Made by a program: the position numbers and the translations under genes
In this document: positions 17,874 through 26,721 of the stretch, in pieces
Position numbering within the stretch: the stretch's first letter is position 1
How the letters are laid out: the number at the start of each line of letters is the position of its first letter
Notes under the pieces: generated by a model
The model's database searches: none
The model's input: the letters and a program-made list of their open reading frames with translations, nothing else
What the model was told of the DNA's origin: nothing
Assembly: GCF_015207985.1 (NCBI RefSeq)
Contig: NZ_JADEVV010000002.1
Span: 1 to 64,000, forward strand
DNA from: Synechocystis salina LEGE 00031
Lineage (GTDB): Bacteria > Cyanobacteriota > Cyanobacteriia > Cyanobacteriales > Microcystaceae
DNA length: 64,000 nt
Reading direction: 5' to 3'

Positions 17874-20800
17874 TTAGTCTGCTTCCCCGATCAGGGTAAA
17901 AGCGCCCCAATAGTAGGGTTCGGGATACTCTTCCTTAAGTTGGAGCATAGCTTGGCGGAGGGCAGCAGCTTTGCCTAATCCTTGCTGTTGCCATTGTTGA
18001 TAAAACTGGGTCATCAACTTTTCTGTGGAAGCATCATCCACACTCCAGAGGCTAACCAAAATACTGGGTACCCCTGCCGCAATGAGGGAACGGGAAAGGC
18101 CGATCACCCCATCGCCGGTAATTTCCCCCTGCCCTGTGTCACAGGCACTGAGGATGGCAATGTCCGCATGGAGGGGATTAGTTTCAAAATGATCAAAAAT
18201 TTCTGCTGCTGTGATGCGCCCTGGAGTGCTCAGTAAATCATCCTTGCCTTGCCCTGGTTCCGCCGTTAGATAAATAGCACTTTCCAAACCATTTTGCTCG
18301 TCAAAGCTGGCATGGGTGGCAAAGTGCAACACTCCAGCCTGGGGCATTTGGGCCAATACCGTTTCCTCCCTGGCCTGTTTACCAATGAGGGGTTGCACCC
18401 CTAACAATTGACCAATTTGTTTAGCTTCATTGGCGGCGTTTTCTAGGTCATTGAGGTTGTCAGGGTAGGGATAGGGATTACCCACCACTAGGGCCGGGGT
18501 CAAATTTAATGCTTGCTGATTGAGCCGTTGCTTTTGTTGAGCAGTTTGGGCCAACACTTGGATAGAAGGGGCAGTAAGTATGGTGTGTTTATCAATCAAA
18601 TACTCACCATTACTATCCTGGAGAGCGGGAAAGGGAATGCCAAAGAGAGGGCCCTGGGGAATAAAAATGACGGGGGCATCGGCATTGCTGGGCAACAGGT
18701 CGGCAATGGGGTCAATTAGAATTTGGTGCAGTTGTTGGAGGGAGGTACTGGCTTCCTGGGCGGTGCGGCGAGCAATGATATTGGAAGACGATCGCCTGGT
18801 GACGGATTGCCTGGTGGTTTGGAGTAATTGCACAAAATCTACGTCCTTTAAATCTTGGTTAAAGTCCATCTGGCGGAATGCCATGGTGCCATCGGGGGCA
18901 ATGACATAGACGTAAAGTTTGACGGGGGAGGCCAGCTCTTTGGTGGGAATGAGGGCATAGGTCACTAGGGTACTTTGGCGATCGCCAGCGATTTTTTTCA
19001 GGGCGGCAATATTGGGTTTTTCGGTGGGGATAAAATCGGCGTCCCTGGCAAAACGTTTATTGAGCAGTTCTACTAAAGCCCTGGCCCGGCCCCGTTCGGC
19101 AATTTCTAGGGCTACAGCCGGTTGATTTTGGGCAATTAAACTCTCCTGGAGACGAAAATAATTGTACAGATAGGTATCAAAGTAGGAAACCTTCAATTCA
19201 TCACTTAAATCTTCACTGTTAATTGATTCAAATAAATCAATCGCTTGGGTTAAAAATAAAGTGGATTTGTCGTATTTTTTCTGATCAAATTCCACATAAC
19301 CAATATTGCTTAAAATAGTTGCTTCTAGCCCCACATTTTTCACTGCTCGACTGAGGGTCAAAGCCTGTTCGTAGTAATTCAATGCTTGGCCATAATCCTC
19401 GCGGGCATAGTAAATCGTACCAATATTATTCAAAGTTAAAGCTTCTCCATCCCGGTCTTTAATCTCTCGACGGAGCGCCAAAGCCCGCTGATAATAGTCC
19501 ATGGCCCGGTCTAGTTGTCCCAAGCCGTCATACACATAGCCGATGTTACTTAAAATGGCTCCTTCCACCAGGCGATCGCCTGTGTCCTGGGCCAATTGGA
19601 GGGCTTGTCGATAATAGGCTAAGGCTTCATCTTTTTCGCCAACACTGTCGTAGAGCAAAGCAATATTATTTAACCGCACCCCTTCCCCGGAACGATCGCC
19701 TACTAATCGGGCTAATTCTAAGGCCTGTTGATAATATTCTAGGGCCTGGGCTTTTTGCCCCAACCCATCCAGCACTAAGGCGATATTACTAATGACTGAA
19801 CCCTGGAGAGATTGGTCTCCCACCGCTTCCGCAATCACTAAAGATTGAATGTAATGTTCCAGAGCCCGATCCTTTTCTCCAAAGCCGTCGTACACCAAAG
19901 CAATGTTATTTAACCGCACTGCTTCTCCCTGGCGATCGCCGACGGAGCGGGATATGGTCAGGGCCTGTTGGTAATATTCCAACGCCTTCTCCCTTTCCCC
20001 CAAATTGTTATAGGCTAAACCAATATTGCTGAGGGTAGTACCCACCATTTTTAAATCATTGAGCTCTTTTCCAAGGGCAAGGGCTTCAGCATAATATTGT
20101 AAAGCTTTCTCGCTTTCCCCTAGGTTGTCATAGGCTACCCCCAGGTTATTAATCGTGGTCATTTCTTCCGTTTTATCCCCGGCTTGACGGATTAAAACTA
20201 GAGCTTGTTGATAATAATCAATGGCCGTTTTTCGATCTGCCAAGGCGTTGTAAATACTGCCAATATTATTTAGGGTAGCTCCCTCTAGAGCTTTGTCTCC
20301 CAACTGTTGAGCTAAAGGAACGGCCTGTTGATAATATTCCAGGGCTTGGGAGTTTTCCCCAAAGTCAGAATAAATGGTGCCTAAACGATTGAGGGCAAAT
20401 ACCATTTCTCGATTAATAATGCCTATTTGCTGATAAAATTCCACACCCTGGGTAAATAATTCAATCGCCTGGAGTAAGGATTCTTTGGAACCTTCATCCA
20501 TCATGGCTTGGGCTTGAATGAGGGATTGGTGCCCCTGAATTTCAATTAATTGTTTGGCATCGGGCAGAATGATTTTTAGTTGATATTTGCCCGTTACTCC
20601 TGGCTTATTGCTGGTAACTACTATCCCATATCCTTGGGGATCGATTTGATTGATTAAAATACCCGCATTAGTGTCATATAAATCATCATTTTCTGCTAAC
20701 TTATTACCCTCTCCATCCATCAAGATTAAATAGGGGTCAAAATCCTGACTTTCTAGGTAAATTAATACAGACTGATCCGCCGTTAGCTGGAGGGGATAAA

Positions 20801-20944
20801 GGTCAAAAATCACACCATTGTCCGAGCTTAAATCCCCTATTTCTAACTCCCCGACGGCGCTATCAAGTACTTCTACTTCTGCTTGGCCATAGACGGGGCA
20901 GGAAAGAAAAAAAAACTGAGAATTAATAGCCAAGGGAAGCGCAT
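17874..20944 (-). CDS. Secreted TPR-CHAT protein with homopolymer-split signal peptide
   Basis: A protein of about 1020 residues: a short beta domain (about 40-120) like the pre-peptidase fold ('DFDPYLILMDGEGNKLAEND'), about ten TPR units with the repeating signature 'NNIGxxYxxLGexxxAleYY', then a caspase-like CHAT domain. Its catalytic pair looks intact: His in 'GVLHFATHASF' and Cys in 'AILSACDTGQGE'. The ATG at 20944 follows a perfect GGAG at 20952-20955 and reads a signal peptide start 'MRFPWLLILSFFFF', but nine T residues (plus-strand A run at 20907-20915) leave this out of frame with the rest; with ten it would read on into 'LSCPVYGQAEVE'. The only in-frame start in this sequence is a TTG at 20933. 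So the gene is either switched off, a sequencing or assembly length error, or phase-variable. Confidence 0.82.
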
Positions 20945-21148
20945 GGTGTTTTCTCCAAGCAAAAGTCAGAATTTGTCACGCTCAGTTGGGGGGAGTGATC
21001 ACAAACCAATAACTACTAGCTAATTATTGATCGTCCATTGTTCCTGTTACTATGCAGTCCCCTATGAAAATTCTAGAACATCAAAGTCGTTATCATAATA
21101 GACACGACTAATATCCTTGTTGTCTGCCGTTCGCTCTAGATAGCCTCC

Positions 21149-21979
21149 ATGCTTGATTCCAATTCGTTAATGACCTACTCCCCGGCCAGCAAGGGCGATC
21201 GCCAAAATTCTTCCCAAGGGGATGTGCTGCTGCGCCTAGAGGGAGTATCCAAAATTTATGGGGCAGGGGAAACGGAAGTCAAAGCTTTGGCTGATGTCAG
21301 TTTGACCATTGCCAAGGGTAGTTACTGCGCCATTATGGGGGCCTCTGGATCGGGTAAGTCCACCATGATGAATATTATTGGTTGCCTAGACCGCCCCACC
21401 CTAGGCCATTATTTCTTGGACGGGGAGGATGTGTCCGGTTTAAGTGCTGACCAGTTAGCCAAAATTCGCAATCGCAAAATTGGCTTTGTGTTTCAGCAAT
21501 TTTATCTGTTACCCCAGATGACCGCCCTGGAAAATGTCATGTTACCGATGATTTATGCGGGCATACCGGCGGAAACCAGAAAAGAAAAGGCCATCGCCGC
21601 CTTGGTTAGGGTAGGGCTCAGCCAAAGGCTACATAACCGTCCCAATCAATTATCTGGCGGACAACAACAACGGGTGGCGATCGCCAGGGCCATTGTTAAC
21701 GAACCGTTATTGCTGCTGGCCGATGAACCCACTGGGGCGTTGGATTCCCACACCACCGAGGAAGTGTTAGCTATTTTTGCCCAGTTGCACAGCACAGGCA
21801 TCACCATTGTGGTGGTGACCCACGAAGCCGATGTGGCCAGCCATGGAGAACGGATTATTTCCTTCCAGGATGGGCAGATTCTCCGGGATCAGGTCATTAA
21901 AACGATTCCCCACCGGGAGGAAGAACTTCAGAAAAACGGTAATGTCCCAGGTTCAGACCGCAATGGATTGCCTGGATAG
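21149..21979 (+). CDS. ABC transporter ATP-binding protein, MacB/LolD type
   Basis: Cytosolic ATPase subunit of 276 residues. It has Walker A 'GASGSGKST', Q-loop 'FVFQQFYLLPQMTALENV', the signature 'LSGGQQQRVAIARA', Walker B 'LLLADEPTGALD' and the H-loop 'VVVTHEADVASHG'. The sequence belongs to the MacB/LolD/FtsE branch whose partners are FtsX-like permeases working on lipoproteins, antibiotics or peptides. No permease gene is adjacent on either side, so the partner is encoded elsewhere. The first ATG is at 21149 and a second in-frame one occurs after seven codons; the first 25 residues are not conserved. The divergent TPR-CHAT gene starts about 200 bases to the left. Confidence 0.92.
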   Translation: MLDSNSLMTYSPASKGDRQNSSQGDVLLRLEGVSKIYGAGETEVKALADVSLTIAKGSYCAIMGASGSGKSTMMNIIGCLDRPTLGHYFLDGEDVSGLSADQLAKIRNRKIGFVFQQFYLLPQMTALENVMLPMIYAGIPAETRKEKAIAALVRVGLSQRLHNRPNQLSGGQQQRVAIARAIVNEPLLLLADEPTGALDSHTTEEVLAIFAQLHSTGITIVVVTHEADVASHGERIISFQDGQILRDQVIKTIPHREEELQKNGNVPGSDRNGLPG

Positions 21980-22105
21980 TGCGCCTTACCCCGATGGGCT
22001 TCTTGGAAGTACGGACTGGGGGGTATATTGAAAGGTTGGGGTTGATGGCTCCCCCGACTAGTTTTTGAGCCACTACCACATTTGAGCATCCCCATGGGAA
22101 ATTTT

Positions 22106-22888
22106 ATGTTAGATCTCAGCGGCAAACACGCCTTCGTTACCGGCATCGCCAATAATCGCTCCATTGCCTGGGGCATTGCCCAACAACTACACCGCGCCGG
22201 GGCTGAAATTGGCGTTAGTTATCTTCCGGACGACAAAGGCAGATTTGAAAAGAAAGTGCGGGAGTTGACCGAGCCCTTGCACCCCACCCTTGTGTTGCCG
22301 GGGGATGTACAGGACGATGCCCAGGTGGATGCCCTGTTCAATACTGTGAAGGAAAAATGGGGCAAACTCGATATTTTGATCCATTGTTTGGCCTTTGCGG
22401 ACAAGTCTGGTTTAACGGGGAATTACACCGACATTCCCAAGGAAGCCTTTAGCCAAGCGATGGAAATTAGTACCTATTCTCTTGGTCGTTTGGCCCGGGG
22501 CGCAAAACCCCTAATGACCAATGGCGGTAGCATCATCACCCTGACCTATTTCGGCGGTGTGAAAGTCATTCCCAACTACAATCTGATGGGGGTTGCTAAG
22601 GCTGGCCTAGAAATGACTGTGCGCTATCTAGCGGCGGAATTGGGCCCCCAAAATATCCGCGTTAACGGTATTTCCGCTGGTCCCATCCGGACCCTGGCTT
22701 CTTCGGCCGTAGGGGGTATTTTGGATATGATTCACAATGTGGAAGAGGTGGCACCATTGAAACGCACCGTCACCCAAACGGAAGTGGGCAACACGGCGGC
22801 GTTCCTGGCCAGTGACCTATCCAGTGGCATTACTGGGCAAATTATCTACGTCGATTCTGGCTATGAAATTATGGGTATGTATAACTAG
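22106..22888 (+). CDS. fabI: Enoyl-[acyl-carrier-protein] reductase (NADH)
   Basis: Last reductive step of fatty acid elongation in the cytosol, reducing trans-2-enoyl-ACP with NADH. The 260-residue protein shows the cofactor motif 'FVTGIANNRSIAWGIA', the segment 'ILIHCLAFAD', the catalytic Tyr-x6-Lys region 'YNLMGVAKAGLEMTVRYLA' and 'NGISAGPIRTLASSAV' that covers the substrate. I prefer the ATG at 22106 ('MLDLSGKHAFVTG'), where family homology starts; ATG 22094 and TTG 22082 are in frame too. The closest protein I recall is slr1051 of PCC 6803. About 100 bases separate it from the ABC ATPase. Confidence 0.96.
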   Translation: MLDLSGKHAFVTGIANNRSIAWGIAQQLHRAGAEIGVSYLPDDKGRFEKKVRELTEPLHPTLVLPGDVQDDAQVDALFNTVKEKWGKLDILIHCLAFADKSGLTGNYTDIPKEAFSQAMEISTYSLGRLARGAKPLMTNGGSIITLTYFGGVKVIPNYNLMGVAKAGLEMTVRYLAAELGPQNIRVNGISAGPIRTLASSAVGGILDMIHNVEEVAPLKRTVTQTEVGNTAAFLASDLSSGITGQIIYVDSGYEIMGMYN

Positions 22889-23021
22889 TAAAAATAAGAT
22901 TGAGATGGTGTCACTTTCTGTGAGGCTTGTGTCAAGAGCTTTTTGGTCTGTTGCTCTGCCAGCACTCTTAATTGAATTAGCTATAATGGTAAAGATTAAA
23001 CGACAAAAATAGTTCTTTGCC

Positions 23022-23534
23022 ATGGGAGCCCATCATCAAGGCCAATTTGAGCAAAAATTTGAGGAAGGAAAGGGCGCTTTTGACCAGGGGCGCTATCGCC
23101 AAAGTATTGCTCTTTTTGAGGAAGCGGTTAAACTTTCTGCTGGGGCATCCCGGCGGGGCGGCGAGGCTCAGTTGTGGTTAGCCATGGCCCACCAGGCCAG
23201 TGGAGATGTGACCACGGCTAAACAGATTTGCCGTAAATTGGTACGTCATCCCCATCCTGAATGTCGCAAGCAGGGACAACAGGTGTTGGAAATTTTGCAG
23301 GCCCCCCAGTTAACCCGCCCGAAGGAGTGGTTGACCCCCATCCCGGATTTAACCGACCAGGAAAATACCAAGCCCAGTACCCCCCGCATGGCCCGTCGCC
23401 GTCGTCGTCAGCTGGAGCCTGCCCCCATTCAGTTTGAAGATACCCGGAGAATGAATACCAAGGACAATGGTTTTATCTTCACGGCGATCGCCTTTTTGGC
23501 TGTGTTGCTGGGGGTGACCTACTGGTTAAGTTAG
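23022..23534 (+). CDS. TPR-like protein with C-terminal membrane anchor
   Basis: A 170-residue protein. Residues 7-90 form TPR-like helical pairs ('FEEGKGAFDQGRYRQSIALFEEAVKL', cut here: 'KGAFDQGRYRQSIALFEEA' is the clearest unit, then 'LWLAMAHQASGDVTTAKQI'). A Pro-rich, then strongly basic linker follows ('MARRRRRQLEPAP'), and the protein ends in one membrane helix ('FIFTAIAFLAVLLGVTYWL'). This makes a tail-anchored protein with its repeat domain in the cytosol. Cyanobacterial homologues exist as far as I recall, but I know of no assigned role. It lies 130 bases after fabI. The start ATG at 23022 is clean, though the ribosome site is weak. Confidence 0.82.
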   Translation: MGAHHQGQFEQKFEEGKGAFDQGRYRQSIALFEEAVKLSAGASRRGGEAQLWLAMAHQASGDVTTAKQICRKLVRHPHPECRKQGQQVLEILQAPQLTRPKEWLTPIPDLTDQENTKPSTPRMARRRRRQLEPAPIQFEDTRRMNTKDNGFIFTAIAFLAVLLGVTYWLS

Positions 23535-23646
23535 TCCCGAACAACCTACCCGATGGCAAAAGTCAACGATGGTAGTCTTCATTTGTCCCTGGTGAGCTAA
23601 AAAGCCAGTAAACTAGGCGAGAAATCATCATCCCCAACGGCCCCCT

Positions 23647-24450
23647 ATGGAATGGTTTGCCATTGCTCTGTCCACTTTTCTAACTTTCCTGGCCCCGGTC
23701 AACTTCATTGGTGATCAAGTCATAGCCAATCAAATTCGCCAGCGGGTCCATGGGGTGGAAGACCTATCGGTGCGGGTGGATAATGCCCCCAACTATCAAT
23801 TAATCCAGGGCAAAATCCAACGGGTCCGCATCGCCAGTCGGGGTCTGGAAATTGTGCCCAGTGTGAGAATTCAGCAACTGCAATTGGAAACCGATCCCAT
23901 TGATGTGGACCTGCAAGCTTTGCGGGAAAACCGTAACCTAGCGGGACTGAGGCAAGCCCTAGGGCAACCCTTGCAGGGGGCGGCGGAACTGGTGCTCAGC
24001 GAAGTGGATGTCAATAAAGCTCTGCAAAATGCCACCGTTAAGGAACGGCTACAACAACAAATTGACCAACGGGTACCCGCCGATGTGCCCCGCTTTCAAC
24101 TGCTCAACGCCCAAGTGGATTTCCTCGGGAAAGATCGCCTCGGCATTAACTTGGAACTAGGGCAACAACTGGAACCCAACGCTGATCTGGAAAAATTAGC
24201 CATTGCCATCGAAACTGGCATCTCGATCCAAAACGGCGATCGCCTAATCCTGGTTGAGCCCACAGCCTCCCTCAATGGCCGCCGCATCAACACCAATGTT
24301 CTGAACAGTATCATCAGCAGTTTTAGCGATAACCTCAGCTTAAAAAGATTGGAAGATCGGGGCATCACCGCCAGAATTTTACGGTATGACATCACCCCGG
24401 ATGAATTCAGTTTTAGTGCCTTCGGCAGTATTGCACCGGAAAAAGAATAA
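23647..24450 (+). CDS. DUF2993 (LmeA-like) lipid-binding-fold protein
   Basis: A 267-residue protein with an N-terminal hydrophobic segment ('WFAIALSTFLTFLAPV') that can be a signal peptide or anchor, followed by the DUF2993 pattern: 'IRQRVHGVEDLSVRVDNAPN', 'LIQGKIQRVRIASRGLEI' and 'VRIQQLQLETDPIDVDLQAL'. This family is common in cyanobacteria and actinobacteria; the mycobacterial LmeA member is a periplasmic phospholipid-binding protein needed for lipomannan maturation. A periplasmic lipid-handling role here is an inference. The gene stands alone on the plus strand and ends opposite the terminator of the RTX gene. Confidence 0.85.
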   Translation: MEWFAIALSTFLTFLAPVNFIGDQVIANQIRQRVHGVEDLSVRVDNAPNYQLIQGKIQRVRIASRGLEIVPSVRIQQLQLETDPIDVDLQALRENRNLAGLRQALGQPLQGAAELVLSEVDVNKALQNATVKERLQQQIDQRVPADVPRFQLLNAQVDFLGKDRLGINLELGQQLEPNADLEKLAIAIETGISIQNGDRLILVEPTASLNGRRINTNVLNSIISSFSDNLSLKRLEDRGITARILRYDITPDEFSFSAFGSIAPEKE

Positions 24451-24481
24451 AAAAATGCCCCCAATGCGATGGATTAGGGGC
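24449..24481 (-). terminator. Rho-independent terminator of the RTX-repeat gene
   Basis: On the minus strand GCCCCTAAT (24481-24473) pairs with ATTGGGGGC (24465-24457) with one mismatch around a 7-base loop, and is followed at once by a run of seven T. Position and polarity fit the end of the RTX gene, whose stop codon is at 24528. Confidence 0.8.
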
Positions 24482-24527
24482 GGGACTTATTTAGTGGATT
24501 AACGATCAGACTTGATATTTACCACTT

Positions 24528-26246
24528 TTAAACAGGAAATATGTTGGTGAAATCACTAGTCGTTAATGTGCCGGTGAAGTTAGTCAATTCGATAAACGCA
24601 TCCTTGGTGGCATTAAAGCCAATTGAGCCATCGTTGATAGCCACAAAGGTGCGGGAACCTACGGTAATTTGAGCAGCATCATAAGCACCAAGAGTTGACA
24701 AGCCAAGAACTGTTACCCCCAATCCAAAGATGCTATTAGCGCTCAGTTGACGCACACCTGGAAGGATGCCGTCAGTTGGTACCTGTTGAACAAAGAACTT
24801 ATCTTGCCCAATTGTAAAATCAGTGATGACATCAACCTTAGACAAATTAACGTTGAACCAGGAAATTCCTATCTGAGAATCGGTCAGAGTAGTGTAGTCA
24901 AACAGGTCATTATCAGAACCACCAGTTAGAAGGTCTTTTTCTGCACCACCAGAGATAAAGTCATTTCCATCGCCCCCAAAGATGGTGTCCTTGCCCCCCC
25001 CTCCTCTTAGGATGTTGTCTTGAGCATCGCCGGTAATACTGTCATTACCACTAGTGCCGATAACATCATCAAAGTTAATGACTTTTGCTAGAGAAAAAGT
25101 GGGATCAGTTTCGTTGGGGGAAGACAGAGTTTCAGCGCTCAAATCTACATTAACCGGTGAAACAGCACCAGAAAAGTCGATGGTGTTATTGTCAGCACCA
25201 CCATTGGCAATGACTTCTTCGATGTTGAGGAGCGTATCTGTGCCCAGAGCGCCCTTTTCTACGGTTAAGGATAGGTCACCAGTGCCTTTTAGGGTAATAG
25301 CCTGGTCACCACTATCTTCGAGGTCTCCATAGTGGGCAGTGTCATAATCGTCGCCACCATCCATGGTGTCATTGCCTTGGCCACCAAATAGGGTGTCATT
25401 GTCGAGATCACCAAATACGCTGTCATCTCCCAGATCGCCGTATAGGCTGTCATTGCCTTTCCCGCCCCTGACGGTATCATTGCCTTTCCCGCCCCTGACA
25501 GTATCATCACCTACATTCCCGTTTAAGAAATCATCTCCCACATTCCCGTTCAGGAAATCATTTCCATCACCACCGGATATGCTGTCATTTCCGTCACCAC
25601 CGAGTATGCTATCGTCTCCATCACCACCGGATATGGTGTCGTCTCCGCCCATACCGTAGATGGTGTCATTTCCCCCTAGACCAGTTAAGACGTTATTCCC
25701 GTCGTTACCAATAATGACGTTATCTAGGGCATTACCTTCGCCGTTAATGTTATCCGTACCCGTCAAAGTTAGATTCTCAATAAATTGGGGGGTTAAATCA
25801 AGTAACGTCAGTCCTAGATAAAGAGCATAGTCAACAGGACCTAGTCCGATCACGGGCAGGGCGGCAGCGGTATTATTAGCAAGTCCACTGATCCCTGGCA
25901 AAGAAAAGGTGGAACCGTTTAATGAGTAGGTCACTGAAGATTCGACTAAATCTGTGCCATCTGTATCTAGCCACTCTCCAACTAAATCACCAGTATTGTC
26001 AACAATGTAGGTATCGTCACCGAAACCACCGAACATGGTATCGGCCCCGGTACCACCATCCAAAAGATCGTCACCGGTTAACCCCACTAGGATGTCAGTT
26101 CCTGCATCACCAAAGATACTATCGTCGCCCAAGGTACCAATTAGGGCGGGGCGAAAGTTCTTGGTCTGCAAAACTAGACCCAAAAAGCCTCCAAATGAAG
26201 CACCGGTGTTGTTATCGTTTTGGGGAGTTCCGTTAATGATAGCCAT
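24528..26246 (-). CDS. frpC: RTX (hemolysin-type calcium-binding) repeat protein
   Basis: A 572-residue acidic secreted-type protein built around nonapeptide repeats GGxGxDxUx that fold into a calcium-binding beta roll. A first short block lies at about 35-80 ('DDLLDGGTGADTMFGGFGDD'), the main block at about 175-310 ('GNDSISGGDGNDFLNGNV') and a third at about 400-450. The C-terminus has a final conserved domain ('DVITDFTIGQDKFFV') typical of RTX export signals. There is no Sec signal peptide, which fits type I secretion. Within the main block adjacent 27-base units are nearly identical, for example the doubled 'FLNGNVGDD' and 'TVRGGKGND'. The homologue I recall in PCC 6803 is sll1009, listed as FrpC. 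No type I exporter is adjacent, so it must use one encoded elsewhere. Confidence 0.88.
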   Translation of the reverse strand: MAIINGTPQNDNNTGASFGGFLGLVLQTKNFRPALIGTLGDDSIFGDAGTDILVGLTGDDLLDGGTGADTMFGGFGDDTYIVDNTGDLVGEWLDTDGTDLVESSVTYSLNGSTFSLPGISGLANNTAAALPVIGLGPVDYALYLGLTLLDLTPQFIENLTLTGTDNINGEGNALDNVIIGNDGNNVLTGLGGNDTIYGMGGDDTISGGDGDDSILGGDGNDSISGGDGNDFLNGNVGDDFLNGNVGDDTVRGGKGNDTVRGGKGNDSLYGDLGDDSVFGDLDNDTLFGGQGNDTMDGGDDYDTAHYGDLEDSGDQAITLKGTGDLSLTVEKGALGTDTLLNIEEVIANGGADNNTIDFSGAVSPVNVDLSAETLSSPNETDPTFSLAKVINFDDVIGTSGNDSITGDAQDNILRGGGGKDTIFGGDGNDFISGGAEKDLLTGGSDNDLFDYTTLTDSQIGISWFNVNLSKVDVITDFTIGQDKFFVQQVPTDGILPGVRQLSANSIFGLGVTVLGLSTLGAYDAAQITVGSRTFVAINDGSIGFNATKDAFIELTNFTGTLTTSDFTNIFPV

Positions 26247-26721
26247 AGTACCTAACCTCTAATGTAAACTGTGGAGTATAAAAAACTAATGCTTGAAATA
26301 TGAACACCATTAATGGGACGGCAGTGGTAGACGAATCTAATGGCGGCGGGTAGATTGGCAAATCAAAGGAAGCTGGCGGCTTTCCAGACGAACCAAACGG
26401 ATTGGACATCCACTGTGGGTGTTCATACTGAAATTTTATACTAGGTTAATTGATTTAAGTGCTAAGGAATGCTTAAGAATGGGCTGCTTTATTAATTTTT
26501 ATGTTCTTAGGTTGAGCTTTGTAAACTTGAAATTTTCATTCGCCAATCACTCTCGGAAAAATTGTGAGGCAGAAAGATGGATTTGTTGATGATCGCCGGA
26601 GGCTAATTTCCCCCAGAAAGGCGGGGAAGCCCCCACGGCCTCGAATTTTCTGCTAGAAATACCTAGGGGGCTCTTTAAAAAATCCCTTTAAAATCGAACC
26701 CTTTAGGAGAACACCAACTAT
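26247..26721. promoter_or_regulatory. Divergent regulatory region between the RTX gene and chlH, with a hairpin leader
   Basis: This gene-free stretch must carry both promoters. On the chlH side a GC-rich structure is visible: 'TTCCCC' (26608-26613) pairs with 'GGGGAA' (26623-26628), nested inside GAGGC (26599-26603) pairing with GCCTC (26638-26642). An AGGAGA ribosome site lies at 26705-26710 before the chlH ATG. It matches no riboswitch class I know. No small gene was seen in the rest. Confidence 0.45.

Noticed and set aside
25363-25659. Long Pro/Ser-rich frame opposite the RTX repeats
   Set aside because: It is the mirror of the 27-base repeats on the other strand, so its regularity is inherited from them.
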